A DNA stretch of 64,000 nt from Pseudomonadota bacterium (GTDB lineage: Bacteria > Pseudomonadota > Alphaproteobacteria > Rhizobiales > Pleomorphomonadaceae). The stretch is from the NCBI GenBank assembly GCA_023436885.1, contig JAEZHI010000045.1:62001-126000 (forward strand), in the 5' to 3' direction. Under the pieces are notes generated by a model. That model had not been told where the DNA came from. It saw only the letters and a program-made list of their open reading frames with translations, and searched no databases. Made by a program: the position numbers and the translations under genes. Shown here one piece after another: positions 24,379 to 33,479 of the stretch. Position 1 is the stretch's first letter; each line of letters begins with the position of its first letter.

Positions 24379-26397
24379 TTACGCCGCGCGGATCGTCGAC
24401 AGGAAGCGCTGCAGCTCGCTCTGCAAGCGCTCGGCCTGGGTCGACAGAGCCTCGGACGCTTGCAGCACTTCCTGAGCCGCTTCTGCCGATTCGCCGGCAG
24501 CCTCACCCACCTTGACGATATTGCTTGCGACGGTGCTCGTGCCTTCGGCTGCCTTCTGTACCGAGTTGGCAATTTCCTGCGTTGCCACGCCCTGGTCGCG
24601 AACGGAACCGGCGACCGTATTTGAGACCTTTGAGATCTGACCGATAGTCTCGGTGATGCGCATGATGGCGTCACTGGAGTCGGCGGTCGATGCCTGGATG
24701 GCGGCGACCTGGGCACCAATCTCGCTGGTGGCCTTGGCGGTCTGGTCGGCCAGCTGTTTGACTTCGGCTGCCACGACCGCAAAACCCTTGCCGGCCTCGC
24801 CAGCCCGTGCGGCTTCGATGGTGGCATTCAGGGCCAGAAGATTGGTCTGGCCGGCGATGGTGTTGATGAGATCGACGACGGCGCCAATTTTTTTGGCGGC
24901 TTCCGAGAGATCACGCACCTTTGCAGCGGTTTCCGACGCATCGTTGACGGCTTTGGAAGCGACTTCGGTCGATTCATTCACCTGACGGCCGATCTCTGCG
25001 ATCGACGAGGCGAGTTCTTCTGCAGCAGCAGCAACTGTGCCGACGCCGGCCGAGGCCGCCTCGGAAGCGGCGGTCACGGTCGAGGCTTTCTGTGTCACGT
25101 CAGCAGAAGATTGAGACAGGGTCTGGGCCGAGCCGTTGAGCTGTCCGGCCGCGGCTGCAAGCGACGATGCGATACCTCCGACCGTTTCCTCGAACATGTC
25201 AGCGAGTTGATGGACTTCCTTGCGCCGCAGTTCAGCTTGCGCAGCTGCGTCCGCTTCCCGCGTTGCGCGGGCTTCTTCGGCCTGCTTCAGGTTCGTCTTG
25301 AATACTTCCAGCGCTTCGGCCATGACGCCGACTTCGTCCTTGCGACCGAGGCCAGGAACGACTGTCCGGAGGTCGCCGTCGGAAACCCTGCCCATCGCCT
25401 GCGAAATCGCCACGACTGGCCGGGAGATCGAACGACCGATCACGATGGCGAGCACCACGGCGCCGACGACCGACACACCCGCGACGATCAGCAGCATGCG
25501 ACGGATGGTGTTGAGAAGGCTTGTGGTGGCCGCGCCGATTGCGGTTGCTTCGACCGAGGCGGTCGACCGGACACTCGCCACTTTGTCGGCGATCGTGGTC
25601 GATGCGTTGAGCAGGTCCTTGGATGTCAGGTTGCCGAGGTCGGCTGAGATCTGATTGGCCTGATGATAAGCATCCTGATAGACGGTGGCGGATTTCAGAA
25701 CCTTGCCAAGCTGAGAGGCTTCCTGCCCCTCGCCGACAGCCTTGATCACCAGATTGAGCCGCTGGACAAGTCCATTGAAGCCAGCATCTGCCGCCTTCAG
25801 GTCGTCCGCCGTGCCATTGTTCAGCAACTTGTAGACCGCGAGACGACCGGCATTGTACTGCTCGGTTGCCTTGGTGGCGATGGGGATGACGTCAGGCATG
25901 CCCAGCTTGTCGACCTTGGAGGAAAAGAACAGCATGTCATTCTTCAGCTTCTCTCCGAGCGGGTCGACGCTGTCATGGATGATTTTCTGCTGGTTGGTCT
26001 TGAGCTCGATAAGCTTGCCAAATACTGCACTGTAATTATCGAACAGCGAGGCAATGGCCGTCATGCTGTCCTTGCGAGCGCCCTCGTCGATCTTGCTGAT
26101 GGCGTTGGCAATTGAGGCTCGTGTGGTCTCTGCAGCCGCTTTCGCATCCGAGAGGGATGTCTCGCTGCCCTCTACCACATAGGTCGCGACCTTGCCCTTG
26201 AGGTCCAGAAAGGCATAGTCGATGTCACGGGTAAGCTCGACCTCGTCTACCCGACTTCGGTGCTGATCGAAGGAATGCTCGAAGGAGCTGATAGAGAATA
26301 ACGACAGGCCGGCGCATGTGATGAGCAGCGCAATGACGAGCGCAAAGGCTACGAATACTTTGGAACCGATGGACAGATTATTGAATACACGAGCCAT
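24379..26397 (-). CDS. Methyl-accepting chemotaxis protein with long periplasmic domain
   Basis: 672-residue transmembrane chemoreceptor. Membrane helix 1 about 12-36, a largely helical periplasmic region 37-300 (helical-bimodular or four-helix type by appearance), membrane helix 2 about 301-321 (MLLIVAGVSVVGAVVLAIVIG), HAMP about 322-375, then the cytoplasmic signalling coil with hairpin tip TIAGQTNLLALNATIEAARA. No C-terminal NWETF-type pentapeptide. Ligand unknown. ATG 26397 has GGGGGA at good spacing; an upstream in-frame start is less likely. Its stop codon abuts that of ccmB. Confidence 0.93.
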   Translation of the reverse strand: MARVFNNLSIGSKVFVAFALVIALLITCAGLSLFSISSFEHSFDQHRSRVDEVELTRDIDYAFLDLKGKVATYVVEGSETSLSDAKAAAETTRASIANAISKIDEGARKDSMTAIASLFDNYSAVFGKLIELKTNQQKIIHDSVDPLGEKLKNDMLFFSSKVDKLGMPDVIPIATKATEQYNAGRLAVYKLLNNGTADDLKAADAGFNGLVQRLNLVIKAVGEGQEASQLGKVLKSATVYQDAYHQANQISADLGNLTSKDLLNASTTIADKVASVRSTASVEATAIGAATTSLLNTIRRMLLIVAGVSVVGAVVLAIVIGRSISRPVVAISQAMGRVSDGDLRTVVPGLGRKDEVGVMAEALEVFKTNLKQAEEARATREADAAAQAELRRKEVHQLADMFEETVGGIASSLAAAAGQLNGSAQTLSQSSADVTQKASTVTAASEAASAGVGTVAAAAEELASSIAEIGRQVNESTEVASKAVNDASETAAKVRDLSEAAKKIGAVVDLINTIAGQTNLLALNATIEAARAGEAGKGFAVVAAEVKQLADQTAKATSEIGAQVAAIQASTADSSDAIMRITETIGQISKVSNTVAGSVRDQGVATQEIANSVQKAAEGTSTVASNIVKVGEAAGESAEAAQEVLQASEALSTQAERLQSELQRFLSTIRAA

Positions 26398-26617
26398 CGT
26401 TTCTTCCCCCAACGCTCGGAAACTTCCATTCTTAGGCTGCGCCGACCTAGCCAATGAGATGACTCAGGTGCCATGCACAACCCCGCGCAACCATTGAGCA
26501 TAACGACGCGCCCTTAAAGTTTTCCAAACAATAGAGGAGCTGGCTTCAGTTTATTCTCTCGTAAAAAATGACATGGGTTAATTACCTGAGGTTGCCTGAT
26601 CTTCATAACGATTCAAA

Positions 26618-27568
26618 TCAATCAAGCACTGGTGTCGGTAATTCACGTCCGGCAAAGTGTGCTGCGAGGTTTTCCCGAACCAATTTCCCCATCGCCTTGC
26701 GCGTTGCAACGGTGGCGCTGCCACGATGAGGCGACAGGACGACGTTGTCGAGGCGGAAAAGGCGGGGGTCTATGGTCGGCTCGTTGAGAAAAACATCCAG
26801 CCCGGCGCCGCCGATGCTTCCGCTTTCGAGCGCTGAAATGAGCGCGGCCTCATCGACGGTCGTCCCGCGCGAGATGTTGATCAGAAAGCCCTTGCGACCA
26901 AGAGTGGCCATCGCGTCGGCACCGATCAACCCGTGGGTGCTGTCGCCGCCGGCTAGCGCGACGATCAGAATATCGGCCCAGGCGGCGAGCGCGATCGGCG
27001 TCGGGAACGAACGCCAGGGCACAGATGCCTTTGGGGAGCGGTTCCAATAGCCTATTTCGGTATCGAAACCGGCAAAGCGTCTAGCAATCGCCTCTCCGAT
27101 GCGGCCCAGGCCGGCGATGCCGATCTTGCTTCCCGAGACGCTTCCGGTCAGCGGCATGGCGGTTTCCGGCCACGCGCCAGAACGGACCAAGCTGTCGCCG
27201 TCCGTGATGCGACGCACGAGGGCGAGCGTCAGCGCCAACGCCATATCGGCGACATCGGCTGTGAGAACATCCGGCGTGTTCGTCACGGCCACATGCCGCC
27301 GAGCGGCCGCCTTCAGGTCCACCTTGTCGTAACCAACGCCATAGACTGCGATGAGCTTAAGTGCCGGCAAAGCACCGATCAGCGCAGCGTCGGCGCCTTG
27401 CCCTCCGGAGGTAACCAAGGCCGTAATCTCGGCATCTGGGTCCAGATTGGTGAGGTCGTCTTCCGGCAAGTCGACGAGGTTGTAAGCCTCGCGCATCGGG
27501 GCAAGATCCCATTCCGGCATGGGGGACACCATCAAGACCTTCGGGCGAGGAGACGAGGCTGCGGACAT
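26618..27568 (-). CDS. D-isomer-specific 2-hydroxyacid dehydrogenase
   Basis: NAD(P)H-dependent reductase of the GhrB / hydroxypyruvate-glyoxylate reductase type, 316 residues. Nucleotide-binding GIAGLGRIGEAIARR, the catalytic-domain segments INISRGTTVDEAALISAL and DVFLNEP, and the catalytic His in VVLSPHRGSAT. ATG 27568 has GGAG at 6 nt. It is divergent from the SMP-30 gene, suggesting a shared role in sugar-acid metabolism, but the substrate is not visible. Confidence 0.92.
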   Translation of the reverse strand: MSAASSPRPKVLMVSPMPEWDLAPMREAYNLVDLPEDDLTNLDPDAEITALVTSGGQGADAALIGALPALKLIAVYGVGYDKVDLKAAARRHVAVTNTPDVLTADVADMALALTLALVRRITDGDSLVRSGAWPETAMPLTGSVSGSKIGIAGLGRIGEAIARRFAGFDTEIGYWNRSPKASVPWRSFPTPIALAAWADILIVALAGGDSTHGLIGADAMATLGRKGFLINISRGTTVDEAALISALESGSIGGAGLDVFLNEPTIDPRLFRLDNVVLSPHRGSATVATRKAMGKLVRENLAAHFAGRELPTPVLD

Positions 27569-27616
27569 GATTGGCTCCGTTTCGAATATCGAGTTCACGG
27601 ACGCACCGTCGCATCC

Positions 27617-27645
27617 TTGACGCTTTTCACAGGTCTGAAGATAGT
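27617..27645 (+). promoter_or_regulatory. Candidate promoter of the SMP-30 gene
   Basis: TTGACG (27617-27622), 17-bp spacer, GATAGT (27640-27645), about 40 nt before the start codon. Confidence 0.45.
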
Positions 27646-27688
27646 GCCTTACCTCTCTGGGGGGAATGGTGATGCGCAGGAGGAAGGC

Positions 27689-28591
27689 ATGGCCAGTTAC
27701 GAAAAGTTCGATGATCGGTTCGGAGGGCTGATCATTGGCACTGCGGCCGTCGAGAGGTTGTGGACCGGTGGCAGATGGACCGAAGGACCGGTTTATGTGC
27801 CTGCTGCAAAGGCTGTGGTGTGGTCCGATATTCCCGAGGACCGCATCCTGCGCTACGACGAGACGAGTGGAGCCGTTTCCGTCTTCGAGCATCCCTGCGG
27901 CTATCATAATGGCCACACACTCGATGCTCTCGGCCGTATTGTTGCATGCGAACACGCCGGGCGTCGCGTTTCGCGATTAGGTTTTGATGGGCATTGGGAG
28001 ACGATCGTCGACCGCTTCGAGGGTAAAAGGCTCAACTCGCCCAACGACGTCATCGTGAAATCAGACGGCAGCATCTGGTTCTCCGACCCGAGCTACGGCA
28101 TCGACAGCGACTATGAGGGACATGCTGCCAAGAGCGAGATCGGCGCCTGCAACGTCTATCGACATGATCCACATACCGGCCATACCACGGCGGTCCTAAT
28201 CGGTATCGATCGTCCGAACGGGCTGGCTTTCTCTCCGGATGAGCGCACCCTCTATGTGTCTGACACGTCGCTGTCCGATACGCCGGCAATCCACGCCTTC
28301 TCCGTTGCGCATGATGGGCAAGCAGTGAATGAAGGTCGTGTTTTCGCAGTGTCCGAGGTTGGTTTCTTCGATGGCTTTCGCCTTGATCATTCAGGCAACC
28401 TTTGGACCTCAAGCGGTGACGGTGTGCGCGTCTATGCGCCGGATGGGACCTTGCTTGGCCGCATCAACATTCCGGAGGCGGTTTCCAACCTGTGTTTCGG
28501 CGGGCCGAAGCGCAACCGTCTCTACATCACCGCAACGTCGTCGCTCTACGCGGTTTACGTCAATGCCGCCCCAGCCGGTTGGCGTTCTTGA
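27689..28591 (+). CDS. SMP-30/gluconolactonase family protein
   Basis: 300-residue beta-propeller lactonase of the SMP-30/gluconolaconase/LRE family, which opens aldonolactones such as gluconolactone with a divalent metal. Family motifs: LWTGGRWTEGPVYVP, VWSDIPEDRILRYDE, LNSPNDVIVKSDGSIWFSDPSYGI and IDRPNGLAFSPDERTLYVSDTS, which contain the metal-binding Glu, Asn and Asp. No signal peptide, so cytoplasmic. ATG 27689 with AGGAGG at 5 nt. Neighbours point to a sugar or sugar-acid pathway. Confidence 0.92.
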   Translation: MASYEKFDDRFGGLIIGTAAVERLWTGGRWTEGPVYVPAAKAVVWSDIPEDRILRYDETSGAVSVFEHPCGYHNGHTLDALGRIVACEHAGRRVSRLGFDGHWETIVDRFEGKRLNSPNDVIVKSDGSIWFSDPSYGIDSDYEGHAAKSEIGACNVYRHDPHTGHTTAVLIGIDRPNGLAFSPDERTLYVSDTSLSDTPAIHAFSVAHDGQAVNEGRVFAVSEVGFFDGFRLDHSGNLWTSSGDGVRVYAPDGTLLGRINIPEAVSNLCFGGPKRNRLYITATSSLYAVYVNAAPAGWRS

Positions 28592-28657
28592 AGGCGAGAA
28601 CGATCCGAAAGTTGTGTTCTAAGCGCTATCACGTAATCGTTCGTGTTGTCGGTGGCT

Positions 28658-28716
28658 CACCTGTCGACTAAACGGCGTGAAGCGGTGTTCTGGTGAAACA
28701 AAACTGTCGACAGGTG
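28658..28716 (+). promoter_or_regulatory. Paired operator candidate upstream of the LacI-family gene
   Basis: CACCTGTCGAC (28658-28668) and its exact inverse GTCGACAGGTG (28706-28716). The right copy lies in a 10-bp palindrome, CTGTCGACAG (28704-28713), with the central CG typical of LacI-family operators; the left one is a weaker version. Their centres are 43 bp apart, about four helical turns, compatible with looping by a tetrameric repressor. Probably an autoregulatory site. Confidence 0.5.
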
Positions 28717-28769
28717 TCGCAAAATCGATATTGATCGTGAGCAATTGACAGTCTCGGAGTTCACCCAAC

Positions 28770-29792
28770 GTGGGCGATGATCGCGCTCGGCTCAACCTGA
28801 AAAGTCTGGCCCGCCACCTCGATTTGTCGATCACGACCGTCAGTCGAGCACTGCGTAACGGACCCGAGGTTCGCAAGGAAACAATCGAACGTGTTCAGAA
28901 GGCTGCCGCCGAACTGGGCTATGTCCGGGACGTGGGTGGGCTGACGCTCAGGACCGGCCTTTCCTACTCGATCTGCGTTCTGATGTCGGCGGCGTCGCCT
29001 GACGACATTGCCGACACGGGCTCGGTGGGGCTGCTTCAAGGCGTGCATGAAGTGGCGCAGGCGGCAGGCTACGCCGTTACTGCGGTTCCGCTCGCCCCCG
29101 GTGCCGATCCTATCGAGGCCTTGAAGACAATCATCGATGGGCGACGCGCAGATGGACTGATCTTTGATCACACCCTGCCGATGGATCCGCGCGTCCGTTT
29201 CCTTTTGGAACGCGATTTTCCCTTCGTGACCTTCGGTCGCACCGAGCTTTTTACCCCGCATGCCTGGTTCGATATCGACGACGAGGACGCGACCTATAGA
29301 GCGGTGCGTCATCTTCTGGCCAGCGGGTACCGTCGCATCTGTCTCATCAACCCGCCGACGGAATTCATGTTCTCGCAGTATCGGCTGCGTGGGTATCGGA
29401 AGGCGCTGGCCGAGGCGGGCATCGAGCTTGACACTCGCCTTACGCTCGATCTGGACCTTACTGCGAGACGTACGCGTGCCTCAGTGAAGGATCTGATGCT
29501 GCAGGACAGCCCGCCGGATGCCTTTATCTGCGCCAACGATATTACCTCGCTCGGCATGATGACGGGTCTTCGCGACATTGGCCTCGATCCGGCTGACTTT
29601 GGCTTTTGCGCGTCAACCACCACTCGGCTCATCGAATATGTCGAGCCGACACCGGTGAGTTTCTTCTTTCCCTTGCAGGAGGCAGGGCGCCGTTTGACCC
29701 GGCTGATGTTACGTCGTCTCGAAGGCGAGACAGACATTACAAAGCTGCAAGAGCTCGCCGTCGCCGAAATGCATGTGCCGACGCGCAAGTGA
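28770..29792 (+). CDS. LacI-family transcriptional regulator
   Basis: 340-residue repressor-type regulator. The N-terminal helix-turn-helix and hinge (LKSLARHLDLSITTVSRALRNGPEV ... VQKAAAELGY) is clear, although written here in two parts; the remainder is a periplasmic-binding-protein-like effector domain ending in CASTTTRLIEYVEPTPVSFFF. GTG start with GGAG 10 nt upstream. It precedes a beta-mannosidase gene and follows the SMP-30 gene, so a mannoside or derived sugar acid is a reasonable guess for the effector. Confidence 0.92.
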   Translation: MGDDRARLNLKSLARHLDLSITTVSRALRNGPEVRKETIERVQKAAAELGYVRDVGGLTLRTGLSYSICVLMSAASPDDIADTGSVGLLQGVHEVAQAAGYAVTAVPLAPGADPIEALKTIIDGRRADGLIFDHTLPMDPRVRFLLERDFPFVTFGRTELFTPHAWFDIDDEDATYRAVRHLLASGYRRICLINPPTEFMFSQYRLRGYRKALAEAGIELDTRLTLDLDLTARRTRASVKDLMLQDSPPDAFICANDITSLGMMTGLRDIGLDPADFGFCASTTTRLIEYVEPTPVSFFFPLQEAGRRLTRLMLRRLEGETDITKLQELAVAEMHVPTRK

Positions 29793-29934
29793 TCGCGCGG
29801 CACTGCCTGTCGTCCAGCCTTGAAATCGTTTCCGTTGCTCGCTCAGGTTGGCGAAGCTATTGTGTTCACGTTTCTCTCCATCTGCCGCTCAGGAGGGGAA
29901 GGGGCAGCTGTCCCGGAGGAGCAGCGGCTTCCAT

Positions 29935-32433
29935 ATGTCAGAGATTTTCATGGCTGATCTCGTCAATCGCGCTTCCGCGAAAGATCTCGCGGGAAACTGG
30001 ACCCTTCACGCGACCGATGAATCGATTTCCGTACCGTTCCCGGTGCCTGGCGATGCGCTGTCGGCTTTGATAGCTGCAGACATTCTGCCCGATCCCTATG
30101 TTGGTGAGAACGAGCTGAAGGTGCGTTGGCCAGCCGAGCGCGACTGGATCGCTCGCCGCAGCTTCTCGATGGACGCCGAGGCCATTGCCCATCCTTGGGC
30201 CTTGTATGTCGATGGCCTCGATACGGTTGCCGAGGTGCGGGTCAACGGTCAGCTGGTGCTGGCCGCCGCCAACATGTTCCGTCCGCATCGGGCAGACGTT
30301 GGCGGTGCGCTTCGCGAAGGCGACAATGAGATCGAAATCGTCTTCCGGTCCAACATCGTCGCTGCGGCCGAAGCGGCTACCAGGCAGCCGTTCGAGCAGC
30401 CCTATAGCGCCTCGATGCAGCCGATCCCCCATATCAATTTGCTCAGAAAGATCCAGTGCCACGCAGGCTGGGACTGGAACATCGCCATGATGCCCTTCGG
30501 TCTTTATGGCGGCATACGTCTTGAGCGGGCCGACGTGCCGACCATCGCCTATGTCCAGCATCGGCAACGCCATGATGCGGCAACCGGCGCAGTCGATGTC
30601 GATATCGAGGTTCGGATCGAGGCAAAGGCCGCTTGCGAAGAGCTGCTTTCGCTGGAACTGGGCGATGAAAAGGTCAGCCTGCAGGTCGCGTGCGCGCCGG
30701 GAACTACGATTGCCGCCGCTACCCTGCATATCGAAAATCCGCGCCTTTGGTGGCCGGCAGGTTCGGGCACGCAAGTCCTTTACGATCTGACGGCGACGCT
30801 GGGGGGCGCTACGCATCGCCAGCGCATTGGTCTTCGCCGCCTTGAGGTGGTGACGAAACGCGATGCGATTGGTGTGCCGTTGACGGTGCGTGTCAACGAC
30901 CTCGACATCTTCTGCCGCGGGGCGAACTGGATCCCGGGCGACGCTCTGCCATCGCGAATCACGCCGGAGGCCGTTCGGCCGCTTTTGGAAGACGCCGTTG
31001 CGGTTGGCATGAACATGCTGCGCGTCTGGGGCGGCGGCCAATATGAGCCCGACTGGTTCTATGATCTCTGCGATGAGCTCGGCATTCTCATCTGGCAGGA
31101 CATGATGTTCGGCTGCGCCCTTTATCCGGCAGACAACGTCTTCCTGGCCGAAGTGGACAGGGAGATCGAGCATCAGATCCGCCGGCTATCGAGCCATCCG
31201 TCGGTCGCCCTTTACTGCGGCGACAACGAGGTGATCGGTGCCCTCACATGGTTCGAAGTCTCGCGAAACAACCGCGACCGCTATCTCGTCGCTTACGATC
31301 GGCTGAGCCGGACCATCGAACTCGCAGTCAACCGCGCCGATCCCGATCGGTTGTTCTGGCCGTCCTCACCGTCCAAGGGGCCAATGGACTTCGGCGATGG
31401 CTGGAAAGCCGAGGGATCCGGCGACCAGCATATGTGGGACGTCTGGCATTCCGGCAAATCCTTTGCCGCCTATCGCGGGGTCAGGCCGCGATTTGCTTCG
31501 GAGTTCGGCTTTCAGTCCTTCGTGTCGTTGGCGACGCTTCGTCGCTACATCGACGAAGAGGACCTCGACATTGCCTCCCCGGCGATGGAACTGCATCAGA
31601 AGAACGCTGGCGGCAACGCCCGCATCGTCGAGACCATTTCACGCTATTTCCGCTTCCCGAAGAACTTCGAGAACGTGGTCTATCTGAGCCAGGTCCAGCA
31701 GGGACTTGCCATGAAGACAGGGATCGACTTCTGGCGATCGATCAAGCCCGAGTGCATGGGCACGCTCTACTGGCAGCTCAACGACACCTATCCGGTCGCA
31801 TCCTGGTCGTCGATCGAATACGGCGGCCGCTGGAAGCTTTTGCATTCCATGGCGAAACGCTTTTTCGCGCCGATCAACGTCGTGGCAATCCCTTCGGCGG
31901 ATACGGCAACGGTAGGGTTGTTTGCCGTCAACGATACGCCGTCCGAGGTGGTCGTGGCAGGCAGTGCCTTCTGGCTGTCGGTCGATGGCGCTCGCCGGCC
32001 GGTCGGCGATTTCATGAAGACGGTGCCGATCGACAAGGCCGTCTTGCTGCTGACCGTTCCGGCCAACGGCAGCCCGGACGAGGTTCTGGCATTCAACTGG
32101 AGCGATCCGACCGGGGTTCATTTCGACCACCATGCCGTTTCACCCTACAAGGCGCTGCGCCTCCGTGATCCCGGCCTTGTGGTGGAGGCCACAAAGCTCC
32201 GCCCTGGGGAGTGGTGTTTTACGATCTCGGTCAGCGCGCCGGCCTTTTATGTGTCGCTCGAGACCGATCCCTACGGAGTCTTCGCCACCAACGCGCTCCT
32301 GGTAACCCCGGAAGAGCCCGTCAAGATCGTCTGGACATCGAGGTCTGGCGACGTCGATCCGGTCGACACTCTCGTGGTTCGGGATTTGCGCTCAAGTTAT
32401 CGGCCGACAGAGATCGTCATTCGCAGGGCCTGA
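29935..32433 (+). CDS. Glycoside hydrolase family 2, beta-mannosidase
   Basis: 832-residue exo-glycosidase. The order is that of GH2 beta-mannosidases: N-terminal jelly-roll, immunoglobulin-like domain with ENPRLWWPAGSGTQVLYDLTA split around it, then the catalytic barrel with FCRGANWIPGDALPSRIT and MLRVWGGGQYE. The acid/base is Glu432 in YCGDNEVIG and the nucleophile Glu523 in ASEFGFQSF. No signal peptide, so it would act on imported oligosaccharides or glycosides. ATG 29935 is preferred by the GGAGGA upstream although spacing is long (14 nt); ATG 29950 is an alternative. No transporter or mannose kinase lies nearby. Confidence 0.92.
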   Translation: MSEIFMADLVNRASAKDLAGNWTLHATDESISVPFPVPGDALSALIAADILPDPYVGENELKVRWPAERDWIARRSFSMDAEAIAHPWALYVDGLDTVAEVRVNGQLVLAAANMFRPHRADVGGALREGDNEIEIVFRSNIVAAAEAATRQPFEQPYSASMQPIPHINLLRKIQCHAGWDWNIAMMPFGLYGGIRLERADVPTIAYVQHRQRHDAATGAVDVDIEVRIEAKAACEELLSLELGDEKVSLQVACAPGTTIAAATLHIENPRLWWPAGSGTQVLYDLTATLGGATHRQRIGLRRLEVVTKRDAIGVPLTVRVNDLDIFCRGANWIPGDALPSRITPEAVRPLLEDAVAVGMNMLRVWGGGQYEPDWFYDLCDELGILIWQDMMFGCALYPADNVFLAEVDREIEHQIRRLSSHPSVALYCGDNEVIGALTWFEVSRNNRDRYLVAYDRLSRTIELAVNRADPDRLFWPSSPSKGPMDFGDGWKAEGSGDQHMWDVWHSGKSFAAYRGVRPRFASEFGFQSFVSLATLRRYIDEEDLDIASPAMELHQKNAGGNARIVETISRYFRFPKNFENVVYLSQVQQGLAMKTGIDFWRSIKPECMGTLYWQLNDTYPVASWSSIEYGGRWKLLHSMAKRFFAPINVVAIPSADTATVGLFAVNDTPSEVVVAGSAFWLSVDGARRPVGDFMKTVPIDKAVLLLTVPANGSPDEVLAFNWSDPTGVHFDHHAVSPYKALRLRDPGLVVEATKLRPGEWCFTISVSAPAFYVSLETDPYGVFATNALLVTPEEPVKIVWTSRSGDVDPVDTLVVRDLRSSYRPTEIVIRRA

Positions 32434-32453
32434 CGCGGAAGGATGAATATAAC

Positions 32454-32490
32454 AGCGCCGCTGCCTTCGTTCCCGGAAGGCAGGGGCGCT
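32454..32490. terminator. Bidirectional hairpin between beta-mannosidase and hbd
   Basis: Outer stem AGCGCC (32454-32459) / GGCGCT (32485-32490), one G-G mismatch, inner stem CTGCCTTC (32461-32468) / GAAGGCAG (32476-32483), loop 7 nt. The T-run is short, but the site lies between convergent genes. Confidence 0.65.
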
Positions 32491-32528
32491 TTCGAGTCAG
32501 AGGCTTTCTTTGGTCCGTCAGTACCGCG

Positions 32529-33407
32529 TCAGCGGGTGGGGACCGGAGTCGCTCCGCGATAGTCGTAAAAGCCGCGCTGCGTCTTGCGGCCGAGCCAACC
32601 GGCTTCGACGTATTTTACCAGGAGCGGGCAGGGGCGATACTTGCTGTCGGCGAGACCGTCGTGCAGGACCTGCATGATGGAAAGGCAGGTATCGAGGCCG
32701 ATGAAGTCGGCGAGCTGCAACGGCCCCATCGGGTGATTAGCACCGAGGCGCATGGCCGTATCGATGGAGTCGACCGTGCCGACGCCCTCATAAAGCGTGT
32801 AGATCGCCTCATTGATCATCGGCAGCAGAATGCGGTTGACCATGAAGGCCGGGAAGTCTTCCGAGACGGCGACCGTTTTGCCGAGCTTCGAGACGAAGTT
32901 GCGCGCCGCCTCGAAGGTCTCATCCTCGGTGGCGATGCCACGCACCAGTTCGACGAGCTGCATGACCGGCACCGGATTCATGAAATGGATGCCGATGAAG
33001 CGTTCGGGGCGGTCGGTCGAGGCGGCGAGCCGGGTGATGGAGACCGACGACGTGTTGGTGCCGATCATTGCCTCGGGCTTCAGCTCGGGACAGAGCTGGG
33101 AAAGCGCCTTGCGCTTGATGGTTTCGTTTTCCGTGACGGCTTCGATCACGAGGTCCGTATCAGAAAAGCCTTCGAGATCCGTGAGAAGCTTGATACGCGA
33201 AAGCGCCTCGCGGCGTTGTTCCTCGGTGATCTTCTTGGACGCAACCTGACGGCCGAGGTTGGCTGACACCACGTTGAGGCAAGCCTCCAGCCGATCGCGC
33301 GCGATGTCATAGAGCCCGACATCGAGACCTGCGAGAGCACAGACATGCGCTATGCCGGAGCCCATCTGACCCGCGCCCATGACGCCGATCGACTTGATTT
33401 CAACCAT
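32529..33407 (-). CDS. hbd: 3-hydroxybutyryl-CoA dehydrogenase
   Basis: NAD-dependent dehydrogenase of short-chain 3-hydroxyacyl-CoA, 292 residues. Rossmann motif IGVMGAGQMGSGIAHVCA at the N-terminus, catalytic His in RFIGIHFMNPVPVMQLVE, and the C-terminal dimer domain with NRILLPMINEAIYTLYEG and HPMGPLQLADFIGLD. ATG 33407 with GAGGA at 5 nt. Last gene of etfB-etfA-hbd, a common arrangement in alphaproteobacteria that ties acyl-CoA oxidation to electron transfer flavoprotein. Confidence 0.95.
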   Translation of the reverse strand: MVEIKSIGVMGAGQMGSGIAHVCALAGLDVGLYDIARDRLEACLNVVSANLGRQVASKKITEEQRREALSRIKLLTDLEGFSDTDLVIEAVTENETIKRKALSQLCPELKPEAMIGTNTSSVSITRLAASTDRPERFIGIHFMNPVPVMQLVELVRGIATEDETFEAARNFVSKLGKTVAVSEDFPAFMVNRILLPMINEAIYTLYEGVGTVDSIDTAMRLGANHPMGPLQLADFIGLDTCLSIMQVLHDGLADSKYRPCPLLVKYVEAGWLGRKTQRGFYDYRGATPVPTR

Positions 33408-33479
33408 GGAAGTCCTCGAGCCTCTCGGGGCGCAACCACCCGCGGTGCGCCCCTGTGACAAGTATCAGGGCATTCTAGC

